A stretch of 64,000 nt of DNA, taken from NCBI GenBank assembly GCA_918807975.1, contig OU964923.1:2976001-3040000 (forward strand), written 5' to 3'. Under the pieces are notes generated by a model that did no database searches, had not been told where the DNA came from, and worked only from the letters and a program-made list of their open reading frames with translations. The translations under genes were made by a program, and so were the position numbers. Positions 57,766 to 64,000 of the stretch are shown one piece after another; positions within the stretch are counted from its first letter, which is position 1, and every line of letters begins with the position of its first letter. This stretch comes from Aplidium turbinatum. Taxonomy: Eukaryota > Chordata > Ascidiacea > Aplousobranchia > Polyclinidae.

Positions 57766-60738
57766 GGCCTATAGCATGGCTTACGTAATACAGGCCTTGC
57801 CATCGTGCGAGCTGGAGTCCAAGCTGGAGGCGAAGCTTGCTTCTACACTGTTTGCAGTAAAGAGTTCTCTCAGATTCGATAAGATAATAAAGACAAAGAA
57901 AAAAAATGCTCCTCCGCGATCTCGTAGTATTTCTCGCATATATCGTCACAACGATTGATTTAGAAAATATTTTACGAAAACAGCCAACTGACTAGAAGGG
58001 GTGTTTCTCTTATTTTGGTTATGAAATAGCAATGTAGTGTTGATTTTTTTTTTTTGAACAATTTTTTTTTATTGCTGTATGTGTAACTTTTACAAGCATA
58101 ATTTGTACAAACGTATATTAAAGTAGCCATTTGTTCGAGTTATTTACAACCATCCCACATGTTGAATCGGTCTTTGTGAAGATAATGATTGGGAAAACAG
58201 AAATCTATGCTGCATACAAGATGATGTGAATTTTGGCAGCACCAAAGTATAATCTACTAATACAAGTTATTAATGTTGGTAATGTTATAAGCTAATGTTG
58301 TAGCTGGTGAATAGTCACTAACTGTTGTACATTAGATTTCTCACAATCATTAAGTTGCTACATAGGTGTAGTTTTTTCATTATAGCTGAACCTTGAACAG
58401 TCAAAACATCAAAGAGGACTTCCCTACTATAGGTACAGGTACAGCCAGGTTCTCAGCAATCAAGATTTGATAAAAATTTTAATAAACAAATTCCAGAGTA
58501 GAAGTTACTCTTAATGCATGTTTGTTTTTGACAGAGAATTTTACCAAGAGAGTATCTTTGCGCAGGGCTAGGTCAAAGCAAGAGATTAAAACTTTAGTTT
58601 TTTTATATGTTAATGATCAGGAATAGGTTAATAGCCTATAAGGAACCTAAAAGGTAAGCCTATGGTTGAATAAAATCATATAATTAGCTACTCGCATGTT
58701 ATATTTAGGTAACTTGATAACAATTAATTCATAATGGGGCGTAAATGTTGTGTGATGAGTTGCAATTATTACTTGCTTCTTGCCAAAGATATGATAAATG
58801 TGTAGTCTTGTAAACTTTTGCAGTTGGTTGTTACTTGGTATGAATGTCTATTGTTCATTGCAAGAATTTATCATTTTTTTCATACAATGAACGGAATGAC
58901 TTGTGAAGCTTGACTACATTTGTTAAATCAATTCAGCAATAGTTATTCAGTTATTAAGAAGGCTGTGGTTGTATTTACACTAATATAATATAATAATAGC
59001 CTCAATAGTGTTGCTAGATAAGGAATTCTGCCCTAATTTGAGAAAAGATTAAAGCTGTTGAAAACAAAACCTTGTAGTTTGGAAATTTTTTTTAGTCCTG
59101 GGCAAAGATCAAAACCCTAATCTTATTCCTTACTCTAAACCCTACCTTAACCCTTCCTAACTTTAATCCTAACTCTGGCAACACCTGATTGCAACAATGG
59201 CATTAAGTGTGGAAAAATAACCACTTCCTATTAAGAAATACAGAAAGCCAGCTAAATCATCAACAACAAAATGGCAAGGCTATTTTCTTTGGTCGTTAAT
59301 GAGACTTTGACTTCTACTGTATGATAGTGAACAATGCTTTCAGAGTACTCAATGTGTTGTGCGTTACATGACGTTTAGGAATTTAATAGGCAAATAACTT
59401 ATTGTAGAACATACTGTAGGCTACAATACACAACATTCTTGCTACAATTTACGTGTCAAAGTTATGGAACTGGAGAAGTGCTTTATTGGAAAATTAAAGG
59501 AGTCTGATGAATGTTATAAAACGTGGTATACCAAACGACAAGAATTGTTACCCATTGCACAGTTGAAACGAAATGAACTAGAACTTGCATAATGGAGAGC
59601 GGGAGTCAAAGTGGAAGATTGCATTTACGACTCAAGTGCAAAGATATGCCTTTATCTTTATTAAGTATACATATTGCGCGATTTGAAAAGAGACAAATGA
59701 GATGCTGCACAAAATCAATAATCAACAGTGCCCTATTTATGGCATATGCATTTCGCTCTACTACTGTAGAGCACCATTAGTGCCTTCATTGTATGACACT
59801 TCAAGTCTATTGATTGAAAACATTATGAATATAGCAATGAAAAATTCATGTCAATTGCAGAAGCTTGCAACAAAACGTGTTTGTCATACTTTTCTACATG
59901 AAGCAGATAGCTTTTCTTGACAGTTTAGCATGCATTAGTTGGGGGAAAAAATCTTTTTGTGGATTTGAGATATGGGGCATTGAAATGGAGTACCCCAAAA
60001 CTTTTGTACAATAAAAAAAGTGTTTTCCTTTGCTTTTACACCAATGTAATACAGTAACATATTTGAATTCCTTGCCCCAAAAGCTATAAGAAGACATATT
60101 TTTATTATTTCTGTACCATAAAAAATAAGAATTCTAAGTTATTTTTGTTTTTGTGATATGAAAATAGCACTTCTAGTGGCACAAATGTAATCACCGATAT
60201 CTTGAAAACGGCTTGATGGATTTTGACAATGCAAATGCCAATCTTCATCTTTTCCCAATAGCTCTAACATATTAAAAAATGAAGAAATTCTGAGAGGATG
60301 GGTTACAAAATTTCGACTGTATTATAATAGAATGACCCATACATATTGTCTTTCATTGTGCTTTTGTGTTGTGCTTGTATTTGCGTTACGGACGTTAAAC
60401 CAACGTTAATAATAGCAGATTATGCTTGACAAGAAATATGGTTTTGTGTGCATTTGTACCCTTTCATTTAACACCTTTTATTCCACTATGTGCTTGATTT
60501 AAATGTGTCATTCATTGTAAATCAAACATGGAATGCATATAACTTCTCAATTAAATTAAAAAAAAAAGATTATTATTGACTGATATGGTATCAATCGAAC
60601 AGGATTTAACAAAATGGGCAAACAAGCCTTGAAAAGTGTGTTTAGCAAGTTAGAGATATGAGTTTTTGTTCGCCTCCAGCTTGGACTCCAGCTCAAACGA
60701 TGGCAAGGCCTGTATTAAGTAAGCCATGGCCTATAGCC
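57766..60738. mobile_element. 2.97-kb element with ~70-bp terminal inverted repeats, no transposase seen
   Basis: The left arm (57766-57834) and right arm (60671-60738) are inverted copies with only a few differences, from catggcttac through acaggccttgccatcg to gagtccaagctggaggcga. Flanks may share a 3-bp att. The interior (57840-60670) has no transposase domain and only short open frames. It has the outline of a nonautonomous DNA transposon of unknown superfamily. Confidence 0.65.
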
Positions 60739-61949
60739 ATTTGTCCTTGAATTTGGTAATAATAGTGATGAGAGATGTTCAATTGTGGCAAGTTGTTTGC
60801 CTGGTTCAGTTCTAAGCAAAAATCAGGGTAAGACGTTGCTGCTCTGAAGCTATGGCAGAGGTCCGCAAATAGTGGGTCGCGACCCAAACTTGGTTCGCGA
60901 GACCATCCACAGTGGGTCGCAAAACGGTTTAAACTTACTAACTTACAAATATAACTTGTATGGCAAAAATAAATACAATCATATAGCCTACTCTTTGATA
61001 GGGGGGTGTGTTATTTGACGAATTTCACGATAGCAACGAGGCACGGTGCTTAAAATATGTGGAGTAGTATCCAAATCCGGAATATGAAAACAATTATCAT
61101 ATTGGACCACCCTAACCCCATGTACATGCCCCCTGAAAAGGGGGTATCCATAAATTCATCGAAATATGAGTTTTTAAGCCTTTTCACCAAACGACGTGTA
61201 TTTTTGCGGTATTTATGGTGCTCCTATAGGGGTTTTCGGGGTCTGTGAGTTCAAATATGGCATTAGAAATTACCTCCAAAAATCCGATATAATGGTAATT
61301 CAATATGGCGGCCAAAATGGCGCTTAGAATGGGTACTTTCGTAAAGTTTAACCAAACATAGTCATGTAATATGTCGAATTATAGGCTTTCGGGGGCGTAG
61401 AATACGAATTCATGATTATTTCAAACGAAAAATAAGCTGATAACAACATATTTTCAAACTTATGACGTATATGTAATTTAGTATAAAACACAGTATTCAG
61501 CTCTTTGTTAGATTCATGCCGTCAAGAACAGAATTTAAATCAGTCATCGTAACATCCGCTTAGCAACTCAAATTACTCAGGTAAGCTTTCAGATTGGCTC
61601 CATAAACAGAAGATGGCAACTTTTTATGGTCTTTCAATAAACGAAAAATGTCACTTTGTTTTGGAACTGAGAGTGCAGTGTCACGGGCGTATCTGATCTC
61701 GAGGTATAACCGCTTCTGTTTCTCAATCTCTGTTGTATTACTATTTAGAATCTCATCCACATAAGAGTCCTTTGTAAAAGGATCGCCTTGTTTTTTCAGT
61801 ACCATGAGTATCATAAACAATTAACTGTAGCAAGCCAGCCATCTTCAGTCTAGTGCATTGGATAACGCTAGACTTGTAACAAAGGACTTGCAGGACTGGT
61901 GAGCAAATACTGGTATTACCCTTAAATCGTGGCAAGCGATAGAACAGAT
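60739..61949. other. Noncoding, with a single hAT-type end
   Basis: At about 60853-60920 the sequence cagaggtccgcaaatagtgg followed by gtcgcgaccc looks like the left end of a hAT element, but no right end was found. Positions 61260-61330 have aatatggcggccaaaatggc, a motif common in animal repeats. The minus frame at 61560-61820 could not be assigned. Confidence 0.35.
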
Positions 61950-63138
61950 GATCCTAACAGTTATTGAAGAATACAAACTAAGGAAGAGTAAGAGGAATAG
62001 GTCGACAGATACAGAGCCAAAAAAGGGGAGTTTTTGGCAAACACGAGGCAGACATTTTGGACTGGAGACAGAGCTTGGTAGAAGTTTTCTGCAACTGGCA
62101 TGTAGACACCATATCCATGATTTGATTGGGGGGCATCTTGCTCAATTGTGTTTAGCCCAACCACATGATCCAATGAACAGCTGTTCAAGCAACTGGTGAA
62201 CAATTGGAGCGAATTGAACCACAACTACACATTGATCGAGGTAACTGCTTCCTTCAGACATCACCTTCCTTCAGACATGGATCGAGAACAGCACCAAGGA
62301 GACTCTTCAACATGACTACCTGGAGGTGACAGAACTAACACTGCTGTTTCTTGGAGGGATCGTCCCTGCCAGGTGGAGATCCATCACCATCAAAGCGCCT
62401 GGGGCATTCCACCATGCCCGTTGGATTAGCAAAACTTTGTACACGTTTAAGGTGGCACTCTTCCGATGCCAGCTTGGGAATGTATATGCACCCGAAGAAT
62501 TGGAAGACATCACCACTCACCAGTCTTGCTGTATTCTTGGCAATCTTTTACACAAAAGCGTAGTTAACGAGCAGGAGTGCTGCTGATGCACCATCGATAG
62601 ACCTGGTACTAATGAAGAACCCCCTCAAGGCAGAGGCCAGTATCAGCAAGGACCCAATGATGTGGCCTGCCAAATTTCTCTCCTTTGTTTTTCTGGCCAG
62701 ACAGAAGCTACAAAATCATATATGGTATCTCTCAGAGAGATTGGTCTCTTTGGCACTCTTCTCAGAACGAACATCATCTGACAGACAGACGATGAGAAAT
62801 GCTATGCTGATTGCTGAGGTACCATAACGCGTCAGACAGTACACAGACAAGAAAACAGGAGATGCCAGCCTCATCAATTGGACACAAAAGCCCTCAAAGA
62901 CTTTATTGGACATGACTCTTGGACCATGTTTGAGCTCTTGAATATTGACTCCAGCTTTGTCAAGTTGCCCGTTGCACAATGGACCACCTCAGATAACTAC
63001 CGTCATGGCAAGAAAGTTGTGGCCAACCTCCATGTTGTCAATGACGCAGCAAAGCGGGCACTAGGACTCGCCACAGATTTGAACACAAATAAAGCGTCCA
63101 AATGTGAAAAGCAGTTCGGCTCCGGGCACTATACATAG
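61950..63138 (+). pseudogene. Remnant of a transposon-like gene
   Basis: Plus-strand pieces in three frames. They are L-Q-L-A-C-R-H-H-I-H-D-L-I (62090), FLGGIVPARWRSITIKAPGA followed by FHHARWISKTLYTFKVALFR (about 62346-62465), and W-Y-L-S-E-R-L-V-S-L-A-L-F-S with V-V-N-D-A-A-K-R-A (62720-63065). I know this order from a repeated animal protein family that looks transposon-derived and has no named function. Frame changes and stops make it inactive. No ends or target duplication were found, so its parent element is unknown. Confidence 0.6.
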
Positions 63139-63290
63139 TTGTGAAGGGTGTCCGAGAGAAGCTGCATGGACTGGCAACGTCATCTGAGGTTGTGACAAAA
63201 AAGTCACTGGCCTCCATTTTGTACAGTTGGGACTAATATGAATGTTTATTGTATGAGTTTGTATTGTGTACTGAAGTTACTTGGAAGTAA

Positions 63291-63755
63291 TTGACTTCCA
63301 TTGGTCAACAGAGGCATGTAGATTTAGCAAGCACCGTCAAGCGCCTACAACGTAATGACAGAGCGATCGTAAGATGGACCTGCCTACTCAAACCTGAAGA
63401 CAACATCCAGTTTGAGACTCTGTTATCAAAGCTCAAATTAAAAGACATCAGTGAAGTCCTCCAATTAGGCAGACTGAGGTGGCTTGGTCACGTTGAGCGC
63501 AGCTCAAGCTGGATCTCACAGGTCAGATGTGTCAACACCGCAGCACAGCGGGGTCAAGGTAGACCAAAACTTTTTTGGGAAGAACTTGTAAAACTTGACC
63601 TCGTAGCCCTGAACATGGACTCTGCCAACCCAATAAATCGCGAGGTGTGGAGGGGAAGACTTCGTTCTCGACAGACAGACAGACCACACCCTCGACATGA
63701 GGATTAATTCATGGCCTGTATAATCAAAATTGGTTGATGATGATGATGATGGTAC
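63291..63755 (+). mobile_element. 3' end of a LINE
   Basis: 138 codons with RLQRNDRAIVRW, then L-G-R-L-R-W-L-G-H-V-E-R-S and GQGRPKLFWEELVKLDL. This is the C-terminal block of RT proteins of RTE-like LINEs. It ends in a (GAT)n run at 63736-63751, similar in kind to the tails of LINE-A, B and E. The rest of the element is truncated away. Confidence 0.75.
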
Positions 63756-64000
63756 ATTTCGGGATAACTAATTTTTATTTTGTTCAATAATTGACCATAA
63801 ATGTGAGGAAAATATGTTTTTTTATTTAAAAGTGGAATTAATTGTTTCATAGACATCGTGTATAATATGTTCCATGCTCTTTGGCTGTCTTTTTTGCATA
63901 TTTTGGTACCAAAATGAGCCCTAACAGTCATTCACAGCCTGAAAAATCACCACTTTAGTCAAGTCGTTGTCTTGCCGGAAACGGTTGCTATGGTAACGGA

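Noticed and set aside
61057-61248. Short open frame near 61.1 kb
   Set aside because: No domain, no splice signals in phase, low-complexity surroundings.

Overview
The window looks like AT-rich nuclear DNA of an invertebrate animal with a large, transposon-packed genome. An invertebrate deuterostome such as a tunicate fits the immunoglobulin/CCP gene and the LINE, hAT and Mag-like Gypsy mix, but the sequence cannot settle the species. The only host coding sequence I can support is on the minus strand in the first 15.5 kb. It is a run of phase 1-1 extracellular-domain exons: three immunoglobulin-type domains (84-350, 1070-1369 and 2183-2312 with 2501-2649), one CCP/Sushi domain (3973-4164), an unrecognised cysteine-bearing domain (8392-8735), and a tentative signal-peptide exon (10708-10765). 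A second, damaged copy of the 5' part lies upstream (signal exon 15485-15530, broken domain exon 13960-14885). Together they suggest a tandemly duplicated cell-surface or secreted receptor-like family that transposons have invaded.

The rest is a layered set of mobile elements. From 17.3 to 38.8 kb one Jockey-superfamily LINE is split three times. A Mag-like Gypsy element (18288-33640) sits in it with a 5-bp target duplication. That Gypsy's own LTR is split by a full-length RNase H-bearing LINE (24773-33495, 13-bp duplication). That LINE in turn holds a hAT-like DNA transposon with terminal inverted repeats of about 330 bp (25081-28254, 8-bp duplication). Further on, the outer LINE is interrupted by a 337-bp element with head-to-head hammerhead ribozymes (34805-35141) and by an RTE-like LINE with an open 920-codon frame (35422-38184). 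A second Gypsy element (42460-47308) has LTRs that look identical and is young. Between 50.5 and 56.3 kb nonautonomous hAT elements are nested up to three deep and share a 5-bp-duplication MITE family with the element at 9951-10370.

The most striking find is at 16180-16919: three head-to-tail 250-bp units, apparently identical, between perfect 15-bp target duplications. Each unit carries a complete type I hammerhead ribozyme (all core residues, paired stems I, II and III). This is the layout of a metazoan retrozyme, an element thought to move through self-cleaved circular RNA. A second, unrelated hammerhead locus lies at 34805-35141. A tRNA-derived SINE (13653-13896) shares its 3' tail with the RNase H-bearing LINE in the same window, so that LINE family is a plausible partner.

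The intervals 40.9-42.4, 48.2-50.1 and 56.3-57.7 kb hold nothing I can name.
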